A DNA stretch of 64,000 nucleotides from Euptelea pleiosperma (lineage: Eukaryota > Streptophyta > Magnoliopsida > Ranunculales > Eupteleaceae): assembly GCA_035048495.1 (NCBI GenBank), contig CM068546.1, forward strand, positions 35,358,674-35,422,673, in the 5' to 3' direction. Below are positions 1 through 12,700 of the stretch, one piece after another (position 1 is the stretch's first letter; each line of letters opens with the position of its first letter). The position numbers and the translations under genes are program-made. The notes beneath the pieces were generated by a model. That model had not been told where the DNA came from, did no database searches, and saw nothing but the letters and a program-made list of their open reading frames with translations.

Positions 1-3000
1 CAGTATGATCTCCACGTGGGCTCCCCCCTTTAGGTGCAAGAACTGGATGTAAGAAATGGGTGTAGCTCTAGACGGACTCATTAGTGTAAATCATGTAATC
101 TAAAAGATGCTTACTTAGTAAATGAATTCGGTAAAGCTGAAACAAAATATAGTAAATTAATAAATAATTTGCTATTTTTAAAGCTCATTTTACTTCATAT
201 CCACTCGACTTAAAAGGTTGGAGCTCAGCAAGAAGCAAAATGGGCTCTGAAAACTAGACAGTCCGAGACAGTGGTGGATCAGAAACGATCTTGAGATTTT
301 GAACCATGGTTGGGGACCTGGGGTACGCCATTCACTATTGTCGCCTTATAAAAGGGAAAAAAGAAGGAAAACCTAAATAGGTGGCTATCATTGCAAAAAA
401 TGCCCTTCTCTATCAAAAGTTCATTAAATATTCTTTCAACTTACTCACCATTCTCATTCAATAATTACATTTTCAATTGGGTCAGGATTGGGGGGACAAC
501 CATTTTTGACAACCATTTTGGCGGACCCACATAGAAGATGAATCAATGGTTGATTTTTGGTGAGGATGATCTCCTCACCATATAGATCACCCCAACAAAA
601 AAATCAGCCCATTCTGAAATTTCAAACCCCATCAAGTGGAGTCTTCAAGTTAACCATAAAAATAGACGGCCGGTCCATAATTTTTGTGAGGATGAACTCC
701 TCACTTTAGAGACCATCCTCGCCAAAAATCATCAAGTTCCAAAACTTATAATTTATATATTGGCCTACGTCAATTTTGAGAGAGAGAGAGAGAGGCGAAT
801 CAGCAGATTCGGTAACCTAACACCTTGCGTAGAGGATCTTAATCTTTTTCTTTTTATTCCTCTAAGGGCGTAAATGGTTCTTACAAACACTTTATTCTAT
901 AAAAGTAGAAATTCTTGTGGCATCATTTTATCTTTTTTTTTTTTTTGTTTTCTTTTCTTTGTTGCTTTCTAGCATATTGGTTTCAGTTTTTTTTCTTTTT
1001 TGTAGCACATGCACATATTCAAGTTCTTTGTGGGCCTGTTTGATGTGAATCTGGTTCTGTTACTTGAGATCATTGTCTTTCATCATCCCATGATCACACC
1101 TTACCCCACCAAAGAGGAGAGCACAGAGAATGTTCCTTGCCTCCAATGCACCATATGCCAGTGGTATTCCTAATGAATCAAAATACCATGGTCCCACATA
1201 CTCAAATATGCGTGGTCCGATATACTCAAATGTGTGGAATTTGTCACTATCATATTCATTTTTTTTTTTTCGATGAGTCGAAGAAATATATTAATAAAGA
1301 GATTGAGAAGATCTCGTAATAAAAAACAAAAAGTTAAACCCGTCAAAAAATAAAGAAAAAAAATCTACAACTTACTGCTCTTTCCCTATAATTACATCGA
1401 ACCTGAACATCATGTCTGCAAAAATAAAAATAAAAATACCTCTCGCGTCTCTGGAAAAATGCTCCCCTGTATCTGAATACTGAAGTGTCACACATATGGT
1501 TGGTAAAGTAGTGGTACTCTACTCAAATTGTCCAACTATCAAAATTTGATGGTGCCTTACTTGAGCAAGTCTTTTTTTCCGCGCACCCAAAGACATGAAG
1601 ATACCGGAGTTAACGTTTAAAACCTGAAAACTTGACTCGAAAGTTCGTCATGTTGAGTAACTTGATGACTCTCAGATTTGACTTGGTGGGTCAGTAAAAT
1701 TGTTAAAGTATATAATAAAATTTTGAAAATTATAAAAAAAAATAAAAACACAAAATACTGATTTACGATAATACATATTTTTTTTAAAAGTACCCTAAAA
1801 ATATAAAAGAAATTAGAAAATAAATATATAATATCTTTAATATATCAATTTTGACAAAAAAAAAACCCTAAAATCTTAAAGAAATTGCTCAACTGCGTCA
1901 CAACATCCTCCATGTACCCCTAACAAAACTAGTTTCCATTTTTAGAAGTAAAATTTTTTTTTTGAAAACAATGTTGTCATGGTACATATCAGATGCAGAG
2001 GTGCTGTTGAGCAAAAATGTCCTCCATTCAGGATTCGTCACCTATACATATTAAGAGAGAACCTGTATGATTTGAAATGATAATATTCTTGTGGGCCGCA
2101 CCATAATGTAGAGGTGGCCACTGCTGAACACAACCAGATATTCGGATATTTTTTTCCCAAGTCTGTGTGACAATTATGAGTAGTAAGACATGGATAAAAT
2201 TGTTGTCAGATGTCGCCATTGTTTGAATTAATATCACGATATTAAGGTTAGAGTTAGGAAAATGACGAGACGTTGCGGCACTGATGGGTCCCCCAATATT
2301 CACATCATACAAATCTTAAAGACCATCCAACGGTTTGGAGCTAGAGATGATAGCAACACTGCCCTATTGGGTGTTAGTAGAGAATTGGATAGCTTTGTCC
2401 CTGAGTCAGACTGAGAGGGACGTGGACTTGAGGGACAAGTGTGCAATTAATTAGCACATCGAACACGTGTAAGTTTGTAACAAACACTAGGGGAGTATTA
2501 TTTTATTTTATTTTTGCTAGAACGTCGGAGAGTTCACATGAATGAACGTAGGAGCTTTTGCTACCGTGCAGCACAAGCTCGTTTTTCGAAAGGGCCAGAG
2601 TCTGTCCCAAGCCCAGCTCATTCTCAAGTTTTTATAGCTTGTGAACAATAAAAGCCTGACCTTCCAAGTTGAGATAAAGCCCAATACCAAATTGAAATCC
2701 TTAATATTATGATAAATTTTCTTTGTCCGTTATTCCACTGGCTTAATGATTATTTTGTTGAAACAAAAGACCTTGAGTTCGAGTCACACAAACTCCTATA
2801 TATTAAAAGCTAGATACCAGTTTATTAAATTGTATGACTAAAGGGCATAATAAGCTGAGCGCAGACCTAGCCCATCTGTGTAATGGGCGTTGATGAATAG
2901 GCTCAAGCCCAGCCACGGGCTGAAAAATGCAGCCAAGTCCAGACCAAAGAGGGCTGGATCATGTGCCCATCAGTGTGGCCCATGTGCACCTCAACATTTA

Positions 3001-3440
3001 GTTGATTGTTCAATTACAGGACCACCTTTCGGACTGGCCAGCTCCCCAAACTTACATTGATTGGACAATCCTAACCATCCAGTATGTTGATAATTCATTT
3101 TTTAAGGGGACACATGCGGTTCGTAGTCCGAATACCACCATATCTCTACTGCTTACAATGAATTAACATATTGATAACTGTTTTTTTGATGGGCCTACAA
3201 ACCAAATATCAGCCTGATTAGTGATTTCAAACCTTTGGATAGTTGTACCCAAATAATGTTCAATATGCTCAAATTCACACGGTTAAATCAACTCATGAAA
3301 ATGACTCCATCCAACGCTTAGAAATCGTGCCACGTGGCTCATATTGTGGGCGATCACCGAAGTTTTACTCCCGGATCCTCCGGACCCGAATCCAATGTGC
3401 TCCTCCTCCGTGCGTCTTTGATAGTACCAGGCGGGTCCGA
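1..3440. other. Gene-poor upstream region
   Basis: No gene is recognised here. The stretch is AT-rich with homopolymer runs, a short GA run near 779-794, and one dispersed repeat copy (479-730, listed separately). The few open frames are short and look like none of the families I know. The right end is the distal 5' flank of the MCTS1-type gene. Confidence 0.5.
479..730 (+). repeat. Dispersed repeat family X, copy 1
   Basis: This segment matches the reverse complement of 33177-33456 over nearly its full length. Shared blocks include GAAGATGAATCAATGG, a GATCTCCTCACCATA block, and the end GTCCTCGCCAAAAATCAT with a few changes. Both copies begin with GGGTCA and end with CGCCAAAAATCAT. Internal blocks of GAGGATGA..TCCTCAC form inverted repeats, so a non-autonomous DNA transposon is plausible. 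No target duplication was found. Confidence 0.55.
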
Positions 3441-3445
3441 CCGCA

Positions 3446-3560
3446 GGGAAATTTTTTGAAGCAGTGGACTTTTGAAGCAGCGGCCAATCATATGGCGCCA
3501 CAATCCACTTTTCAAAAGCATTTCTGGGTGTTGTCAGAAGCATCGATGGATTGTGGCGCC
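3446..3560 (+). mobile_element. Fold-back MITE family A, copy 1 (in MCTS1 promoter)
   Basis: The left arm reads AAATTTTTTGAAGCAG followed by AAGCAGCGGCCAATCA and ATGGCGCCACAATC. The right side carries the inverted GATTGTGGCGCC, and the outer right arm is lost. Related copies lie at 27040-27147 (reverse) and 49071-49235 (complete). The copy ends about 150 bp before the MCTS1 start codon, so it lies in the promoter or 5' leader. Confidence 0.55.
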
Positions 3561-3581
3561 TTGTGACGCAAGTGAGAGCCC

Positions 3582-3584
<3 letters not shown>

Positions 3585-3615
<31 letters not shown>
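3585..3615 (+). repeat. CT microsatellite in the MCTS1 5' leader
   Basis: An uninterrupted CT run of about 30 bases, followed by more pyrimidine-rich sequence to about 3690. Such CT tracts are common in plant promoters and 5' leaders. Long open frames here with Arg-Glu or Leu-Ser runs are by-products of the repeat. Confidence 0.8.
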
Positions 3616-3621
<6 letters not shown>

Positions 3622-3706
3622 TTCGAATTCTCCTCTTCTCCCCAAAAAACTCTGAACGCGGGAATCGGTGACCTATTTCTCTCTTTCTCTCTCAGCCTCA
3701 GCAAAT

Positions 3707-6700
3707 ATGTTCAAGAAGTGAGTTCTCTCATCCTCTCTCCCTCTCTTTTAGGATTTGATATTTGTTCGTAATTAGTGATGAATCGAATCGTGTCTAAATC
3801 GGCGAAATTTGATTTCAGTGAGTTCTGTTCGTAATTATTTTAGCACAAAAATGGCGATCCAAACAGACCCTTATCAACCTCAGATCTAAAATAAGTTTCT
3901 TTAAATTTTAAACAAGATTTAACGTTTATCTTTTTATCGATTGCAGGTTCTCCTCTGAAGATATATCCTCCCAAAATCAAGTTAAAGCATCTGTACAACG
4001 CAAGATCCGGCAAAGTATTGCAGACGAGGTGCTTTTTTCACATTCCATTGCTTTCCACTTGTAAATATAGGACTTCATATCTGATTCTGATATTATTTTC
4101 GGTTTGTGTTGTAGTACCCAGGCCTTGAACCAGTGTTGGATGATTTGCTTCCCAAGAAATCACCTCTCATTGTCGTTAAATGGTTTGTTCATATAATTCC
4201 TTTTCTTATATCGAACTTATAATTTGTGATTGGTGATTCGATTGATAGTATCCTGGTTGATGATTCTTTTGAAATGGATTTCTATTATGTTTAGCCGGAG
4301 AACTCAGTTTTCACAGTTTAAACCCCCTTTGCACGTGCATAATAGAAAGGATTTTGATACGGACCTTACGTGGAGCTGTATGGGAGCTGCGTGGGCTGTA
4401 GTTGAGTAACTGTAGGAATTGTGGGCACTAGTTGAGTACTTGTAGGAATCGTGGGCTGTAGTTGAGTAACGGTAGTAATTGTGGGCTGTAGTTGAGTAAT
4501 CATAGGAATCGTGGGCTGTAGTTGAATAACTGTAGGAATCATGGGCTGTGGTTAAGGTGTTGTAGGAATCGTGGGATTAGGGATAACGGACAAGTAGTGA
4601 GATGTATTTAAATTTATCCGGTTATCAAAAGATCATCAAGAAGTTTCTCTCAACAAATCTTCTCTCTTGAATAGAGAAAACAGGAGATCCCCCTCGAAGA
4701 GGATCATTAACAACTATTCACATTGTTTTTTTTAAGATAGCTCATAAGAGAAGAAAAACACCTATCATTTTGGTATCAGAGCAAACAACCTAGGGAATTT
4801 TCGATGGTACACTCTTTGCAAAGATGGAGAAAACTATGAAGAATTATCAAGACACATCAAAGCAATAAGGCCAAAGTCTAGATCAGCTTCTTCAGTCCTC
4901 CGATCAACATGGCCAACAACTTAATGAACTCTACAACATGCTCATAGCCATTAATCTCAAATTTGACCAGGTGACTCGGAGCCCAGTGAAGGAGCATGGG
5001 GAGACGTCAATGAGGCATTTGGTCAACCTTTAGCCCCTTGTTGATGTTGCAAACGGATCTGGCACAGGTGTTTGAGGAACCATCCAAACTAGAACTGTTC
5101 GACTGGACTTAGTGGGTTGAAAGAAGAGATAAGACTTGAGAGACAGTCATACAAATGTTCCACCCAGCCTCACTAATGGCTGCCATTGGATTAGCTCGTT
5201 TGTAGGAAGAGAAGCTGAACATTCATCGTAAGCAAGGACGTGTTGAAGACACTCGGGTGACAGCTGCTAACAACTCCAACAATACAGCTTCAACCCCACC
5301 ACCTGTGAGGCATATTTCCTCATAGGGATCTTGGCAACGATGTGAAAAGGGGTTATGCTATTATTGCGATGACAAGTTTCAACTAGAAACACAACTGGCT
5401 TCCCATTTTGATTTGGATACTTCTCCCTCCAATAATTTTTGTTGGTGACACTGCCATCATCAAGCAGGCATGTGGGCACAAAAACCTTATCCTCCTTAGA
5501 TACGAGGTATAATAGATTTAAGGAGAGCTAGGGTGGTATTGTCCTGGACATCCTAGATCAGTTCCAATGCCTTCCCTATGCCCAAGATTTTAACAACCAC
5601 TAAGCAGTACCATTAGGCGTGATACTCTCCATCTTATGACCTACAATAGGCTATAGATTACATGATCCTTCCATGAAGTACCGCCTTGAACTGCGCACTC
5701 ACAAATATCCCATCCCCTTCCTTTCTAATAGGAGAAGACTGAGTAACATCCAGCGAACCCATTTGTAGTTCCCACACAACTGGTATGTTTGTGTACAAGT
5801 CTCTTATGATAACCACAGGTGCTACAGTGGCACAACGGAAAATTGAGCAGCAAAACACGAGCTACTATGGAGTAGGATTGCAATGCTTTAACATGCGTGA
5901 ACCTCTGTACTCGACCTACAAGAAGCACCAACATAAACATTGGCGGGTCCTTGAAAGCAATTGCAAACTAGTAGGCTGCCCACTCCCACTAATCACCACC
6001 TTAGTCTCAATCAAATCACGCTGCACACTTGGGATACCTGCAACCAGATTGGAAACAATACTCACTTCTATCACTGCAGTCCTAGAATGCCTCTGAGTGA
6101 CACCAACCTTTTCATAAGGACCTGCTGCATCCTTGCTAAATTCAAAATTGCATCCCTCCTTCAGCCCCCAAAGTTAAACACGAATGAGTCAAGGGAAAGT
6201 TCTATAGGAAACCTTTCCTCCCCAAGAGAGACCTCAACCACTTGATTTACCACAACATCCTTGGATAACAATCCCAAACAGAGTGGGCTAGCAAAGATAG
6301 ACACTGAGATGTTTAAATATCTAAAAAGAGATTGGTTGACTGAAGAGAGAGGTATGGTAATCATAAGATAAGGGAAAAATTTTACAAGAACTACCCTTAC
6401 CTTTACAAAAAAAAAATAGCCGAGGTATCCTTGGTGGGGAGATAAGCATCATTGGGAGGAGTTGCATCGGAGAGAAGACCGTTGGAGTGAGGCTGTGTGT
6501 TACTATCCTTAGAATTCTCCAAGGCTAGTGAATCTTCCAGATCAAGCCTTGGGATTACATGAGTCTCCCCCACGCCCAGTTGACCCGACCTGCTTGCCCA
6601 ATGGATTACGAAAAACAGGTTGAAAGCCTATCAAACTGACCCACTACTATTGTTGCACTCTTGCAGCTCGACGTCTAGCTACAACCCTGTCAGAAGACTT

Positions 6701-9700
6701 TCTCCTAGTGTGCTTGCCCCACCTACCACCCAACGTAGCATACGCCTAACACGTATCCAAAGTGGTTGTTGCTCGTACAACAACGCCTCTCAATGACGGA
6801 GCCCGCCAGTGGTATTAAGAAAATGACGTCCCATCCCCAAATACAAAGTCTAAAGCAATACCTCGCACTAGCACATTTTTGAAAGACAGACTGGATGATG
6901 CCACCTCATCTACCTGGACCTTTGCAGCCTCCACATCAGTCCGTCGTATTCCTCTCCTACCATCCCATCGGTCGGACTTCCGATTTCAGCCTTGTGCCCC
7001 CTCCGCACTCCGACAGGCCAGCTTGAGCTAAGGTTGACAAGCTAGCACCATTGTTGGACTCTCTTGTAGCCCAACCCACCAGCTTTGATAGATAAGGACA
7101 AATGCTTCTCTAAAGATAAGAAGCTAGTTGCCTCCTTATGTATGGAATGCCACCTCAACTATGATCTCCAGAAGAACATAGAAGATGCAGCCCCTATCAA
7201 CGAGGGGGATGAATCTAGGGACAGCCGACGCTTCTGCCTTCACTTAACTCTCACCCCTCAAATCCTTAACTCTAAGGAGTCCATATCAGCCTCTACATAT
7301 CCTTCTGCTAGATCTCCCACCTTAACAAAAATTTGTAGGGTCCAAAGGTGAAAGGGCAGATGGACCACGAAGAGAGATCAGCCTGCTCAAAGCCGACGTA
7401 GTGATGGAGTTTACCTTAGGGTACCATTGGGAGTCTGGGAGAAAGAAACACGAGTGATGCCAATCGATAGAGACCTTAGGTCGTGAAGTTAGAGCTAGAA
7501 TTAGTAATCTTAGAGATTGTGACAACAATGTCAGTCCATGAGAGATTGTCACCTGAAGCCTCACACTGTATTGCCATACTCCAATGATTAAATACACCAA
7601 GGATCGAGCCCAAGTATCCAGTAAAAATCTTCTCACACCCCACGACACACACACAATCACCTCCCCCACAATGCTCAGTTTCGGATCAAAACTATGGGTT
7701 TGAGAGTGTCTCATCTTCTCAACCTCAACGTTGGAATAACTACCCTGAGAACAGACACCAACCGCCCTTTGCCTCCAACCTCAACCCTCACGCCCCATTG
7801 GAAAGAAAAGAAGTTTGTTCCTACCCTTAGTAGTAAACTCAGTAAGTTTGACGAACCTGCCTCCGGGCTGAATAGAGCTTCAACTATCAACGTCCTACCC
7901 AAGAAAATGGACCTCCTTCATAAAGGTTAGCCTATGTCTCCCTTGGATGCTTCCTGCAACATCGAAGATAGCCAGCCACCTTCCTCCACCAAGATGGTAA
8001 TCTCCTCCTTCTGCTTCCTTCCAACCTCAGAAATCCGGTGATGTAAATCAAAACCAAGAGCAACTTTCGTAAACGCAAAAGTCTTGGTATCCACAGATCC
8101 CAACCTCTTCTCCGACTCTCTCTCTCTCTCTCTCTCTCTCATGGACGATGGTACTACGTTTCTTGAAGTGGGACCTATCATCATGAGTCTTCATTGCAAA
8201 TATGTAGCATGATCCTCCACTTAGCCCAATCCTAGCATTCTATAGTTGATCATTTTTTTGGATAAGATAATTGTTGATTATTGTCAATATTATATTCAAT
8301 TATAATTAATAAGAACATGGGAAACTGTTGTCATGTGTAAAGGATTATGTCTTCAGTTTATTTTTGTTTGACTATGCATGATGTTGATATGGATTCCCTA
8401 GTTGGTTCTGAAAAATTCTTTTATTTTCTCTAGTCAAAACCATCTGAATCTGGTTCTGGTGAACAACGTGCCATTATTTTTCAACGTTCGTGATGGCCCT
8501 TACATGCCTACACTACGGCTTCTTCATCAATGTAAAGTATTTCTTTGACCAACTTTGTTTTTTTAATTGCACGTCCTATGTAGAATATGTTTCATGCTTA
8601 GAATTGAGTGGCTGTGGTCTTTCTGTTCTGAAATGGTATGTTCATACTAAGGCAGTGCTATCTTGATTCTTATGTCTGTATGGAGGTGAGAGAGAGAACT
8701 CCTATAATGGGAGAGCTCATATTTGATTTCCTTCTTGTATGTCTTATATCTAAGGTGGATGATGAAATAAACTCTCCTGAAGCGTGGGGAAAATTGTCCT
8801 GGAAAACCAGATAACCAATAGGATAATTCTCCCAATTAAACATCCAGAAGCTGCCAAAAACCAACTTCTCGGTTAATGTCTATGGTCTATAGCTGTTTAA
8901 TTTTGAGAAGTTCTTGATGTATGTCTGCCTCTTGTTCTTATACTTTGTCTTGCAGATCCAGATATAATGAAAAAGCTACAAGTAGATAGGGGTGCAATTA
9001 AATTTGTGCTTGCTGGTGCAAACATAATGTGTCCTGGCCTTACATCTCCTGGTGGTATTTTGGACGATGAAGTGTTGGAAGAAACTCCTGTGGTATGAAC
9101 TGTTACTTTTTCCATCAAATACCGTTGTGTTATGATGCACTTTGAATAATCTGTTCTCTTAAACTGGACTCATATGTAATAACATATCTTAGGGGTCAAT
9201 GCCCTCTCTCATTTATTTAGAGTCAGAATTAGCTTGCTACTCTTCGTTTTTACAAGGTTACGATGTGAAGGTGTTAAGTTTAGTTTGTCCCATGTATCGC
9301 TGATTTGTAGAAATAAATGCTCTGCAGGCCATAATGGCTGAAGGAAAGCAGCATGCTCTTGCTATTGGCTTTACAAAAATGTCCGCGAAAGACATGTAAG
9401 TTACATTCTGGATTTTGTTCATTATTACAGCTCTGTACTTTCTAGTTTTTAGCAATCTATGGTATTTTTAGTTACCTTGATTATATTTCTGTCTGTATGA
9501 AATTTCTCGGTTGGCTGATCATTTTAATTTCACTTTCATATTTTGTAGACCAATAATGTCACAGAAATGCATTACTGTGTTATTCTACTCCGAAAAAGTG
9601 AATATGCATTTATGCAATTGATTGGCTTAGGTGTGGTAATTGTAAATTTCCTTATGTTATGAAGGAAACAATCTCCCTTCTAAGATAAGGGCCCCTTTAA

Positions 9701-12700
9701 CAGTAAAAGTAGAAGTGATGCTTTTTTAAGATATAAGATTCGAAGGAATGTAAATTCATTTGTTGCTTTTACAAATTGGGGAGCTGTTCCCCTGCTACTT
9801 GTTGCTTGTTTGAGTGTTAGATGTGATACATCAAGGCAACTTGTGTTCTTACAAGAACTGTGTAAATCTTTGACTAGATGGAGTTATAGGGGATCATTAC
9901 TAATCATAATTCACAGTTTCTATGTTTAGTAATTGTTTTTCTTTCTGGATCTTTGTATTACTTGTGGAGTGTAATAATAACATCTTTTCATTGATATAAA
10001 TTTGAAATGCATAGCTAGAAGAGTATCACAGAATTAGAATGAAAATTTCAAGTAAAAATTCTCTACAAAGCATAACATGAAGGTTTAACCAGAAATGTGA
10101 CGAAGACATCCAATGGGGTGGGAGTGGAGGAGTCTGGATCTATTTGGACCATGTAATGACAGTTAGATAACACCCATCAATCTGTTATGGGTGAAAGCTT
10201 CTTCTCTGGAAAAATCCTTATACATATCCATATTTGTTTTACCAATCAAAAAAATATCCATATTTGTTTTTACATTTGTTTACGTAGCATCCTTTATACT
10301 GGCTGTATTAAAGTAAAACCAGGGTTTTGCGTAATGCTACTGTAATCAAAGGGGCAGGGGCTGTTGCAATTGCTGCTAGTGTTGACAAGCTGGAGTGGAC
10401 CAGTTGGCTTGCCTGGTTTAATAGCAAGCATGGCAATCCGGCCCTTATAAACTGTTTACTGTTTTTGGAAATGAATTGTAAAGACTCTGGTTCTTAAGAA
10501 GACCTGTCAGTTGATTGGTTAATGCTGGACAAAATGGTTCGGAGAACTTTTCGTCTTTCATTCCATTGAAAAAAAGAGTAGGCATCATCTAGTCTTGTTC
10601 CAACTATTAGGGGTTGGCTATACCAATCCTATTTTGCCATTCAATTCTATCCATCATGGCATAGACCTTCAAATCCTTCTTTACTACCTCGATCTACATC
10701 ATTTTTGGCCTTCCTCTCGTCCTTTTGAACCTTTAAATGCAATGTTGTGATCTCTCTTACGGTGCCGTCAGTGGTCTCTGCACATGACCAAACAATCTCA
10801 GTTGACTCACCTATTGGGGCTACTTACAGGTCCCCCTCGGATCCTCTTTCTGAAAGTTTCTTTCCTAGTCTTGCCAGCCATCCATCTCAACAACCTCGTT
10901 TCGGCCACTCTCATTTTTTGTACCTATAGTTTCTTGAGTGCCCAACATTTGGTTTTTGTACAGCCTAGTCGGTCTTATTGCCATCTTATATAATTTATCC
11001 TTTAGTGTGATTGGTATGTGTCAATTACATATCACATTGGTAGCATATCTCTATGGGCAACTTCATCCTCAATCTCCCCTTCCTTATGGACACTTGTGAA
11101 GATTGATCCCAACATAGCTAGCACTCTTATCATCGCTTCTAAGAGTGTGTGCAAAATATCGAGGCCTACACTACGTGGATTTTTCTAGGGTTTAGTGACA
11201 CGTGAACAGTGTCATGTGAACAATGTTACGTGAACAATGGAGAGAAAAATAGAGAAGAGGGAAGAGACAAAGGAGAGAGTGGGACATCACAAGTTATGTT
11301 GTGCACGTCCTTCCCTTTACTTGTTATATTGATTGAAGATGTTAAATTTAACATTGCATGCGCCCGGAGAAAAAATTGGTCTGCTTATTAACCGAAATCA
11401 CCAAAAGGTAGTGGTTAGGGCTATTGAGGGGAGACATGCTATACCTTCAGGGCAGCATGCCGACAAAACTATGATGATGGCTCCATACATCAAGTACTGT
11501 TATGGAAGCTGGAAGTTCAATTTCAGTTGATTTTGTGGTGAATGGTGATAAGCTAGAAGTGGTAAAAAGCAATAAACACAAAAATACCCCCATATACATC
11601 TACCGACACTCCCCGTCGTCAAGTTGGAGAATATGTCTGTGTCATATATGCTCAACTTGGACTGAATCTTCTCTAACTGGCTCTGACTGAGGGCTTCAAT
11701 ACACATATTATAGAAATAACTTTGGCTACCACTTTCTCTTTAATGAAATGGCAATCAATCTCTATTTATTTGGTCCTTTCATGTGAGTTTGAATTGTTGG
11801 CTATGTGTGTTGCAGCTTGATTGTCACAATAAAGATTCATAGGGCCATCGACAGGTAATCCAAGCTCCTCCATTAGAGATCTAAGCCGTAATAACTTATA
11901 AACAATAAGGGCCATCGTCCTATACTTTGCTTTAGCACTAAATCTGGCAACAACACTTTGCTTTTTACTTTGTCAAGTTATCAGGTTACCTCCAACAAAG
12001 GTGCAATACCTAGTAGTAAATCTCTTATCTGATGGGATCATGTCCAATCAACATCTATATATGCCTCAACATGTAAATGGTTATTGGTCATGGACAAGAT
12101 ATCTCTACCATGAGCACTCTTGAGATAACACAAGTTACTGATGACCTGCTTCCTTGTGAAGAGCATGGGGAGTCTGCATAAAAAATTGACAACGCTGACA
12201 ACAAATGTGATATTTGGTTTAGTAATCATTAAGTAGATAAGCTTGCCGACTATCCTTTTATACGTCTTTGGATCATCAATTAGCTCCCCTTGATCTATCA
12301 CAAATTTACTATTAGGATCCATAACTAGCTTAGGTCCCAATAGTCCCGTCTCAGGTAAAAGATCGAGGTAGGGGTGTCAACGGGTCAGTTTCGGTTCGGT
12401 TCTTAAGGTGACTAGAACCGGAACAATCGGTTCGGTTTCTTAACGGTTCCGGTTCTCAAAGGTGATGGATCTGGAATTGGAACCGATTATGTATTTATGT
12501 CGGTTCCGGTTCTAGGTATATTGGGCGAAATCTTGAGAATATGATAATATTTACACTATATTTATTTATCGGTATCGGTTCTTATCAGTTCGGTTCTGGT
12601 TCTTATCAGTTTCGGGTCCATATTAGGCTACACAGAACTAGAACCATTATTGTCGGTTCGGTTCCGGTTCCGATTGCTTTTTAATCGGTTCCCAAAATAT

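Noticed and set aside
3283..3645. Minus-strand frame of 120 codons with an Arg-Glu run
   Set aside because: The run is the CT microsatellite read backwards, and the frame overlaps the MCTS1 promoter. No family resemblance.
5785..7930. Several plus-strand frames of 60-100 codons
   Set aside because: They are antisense to the probable LINE ORF1 remnant and have no recognisable domain.
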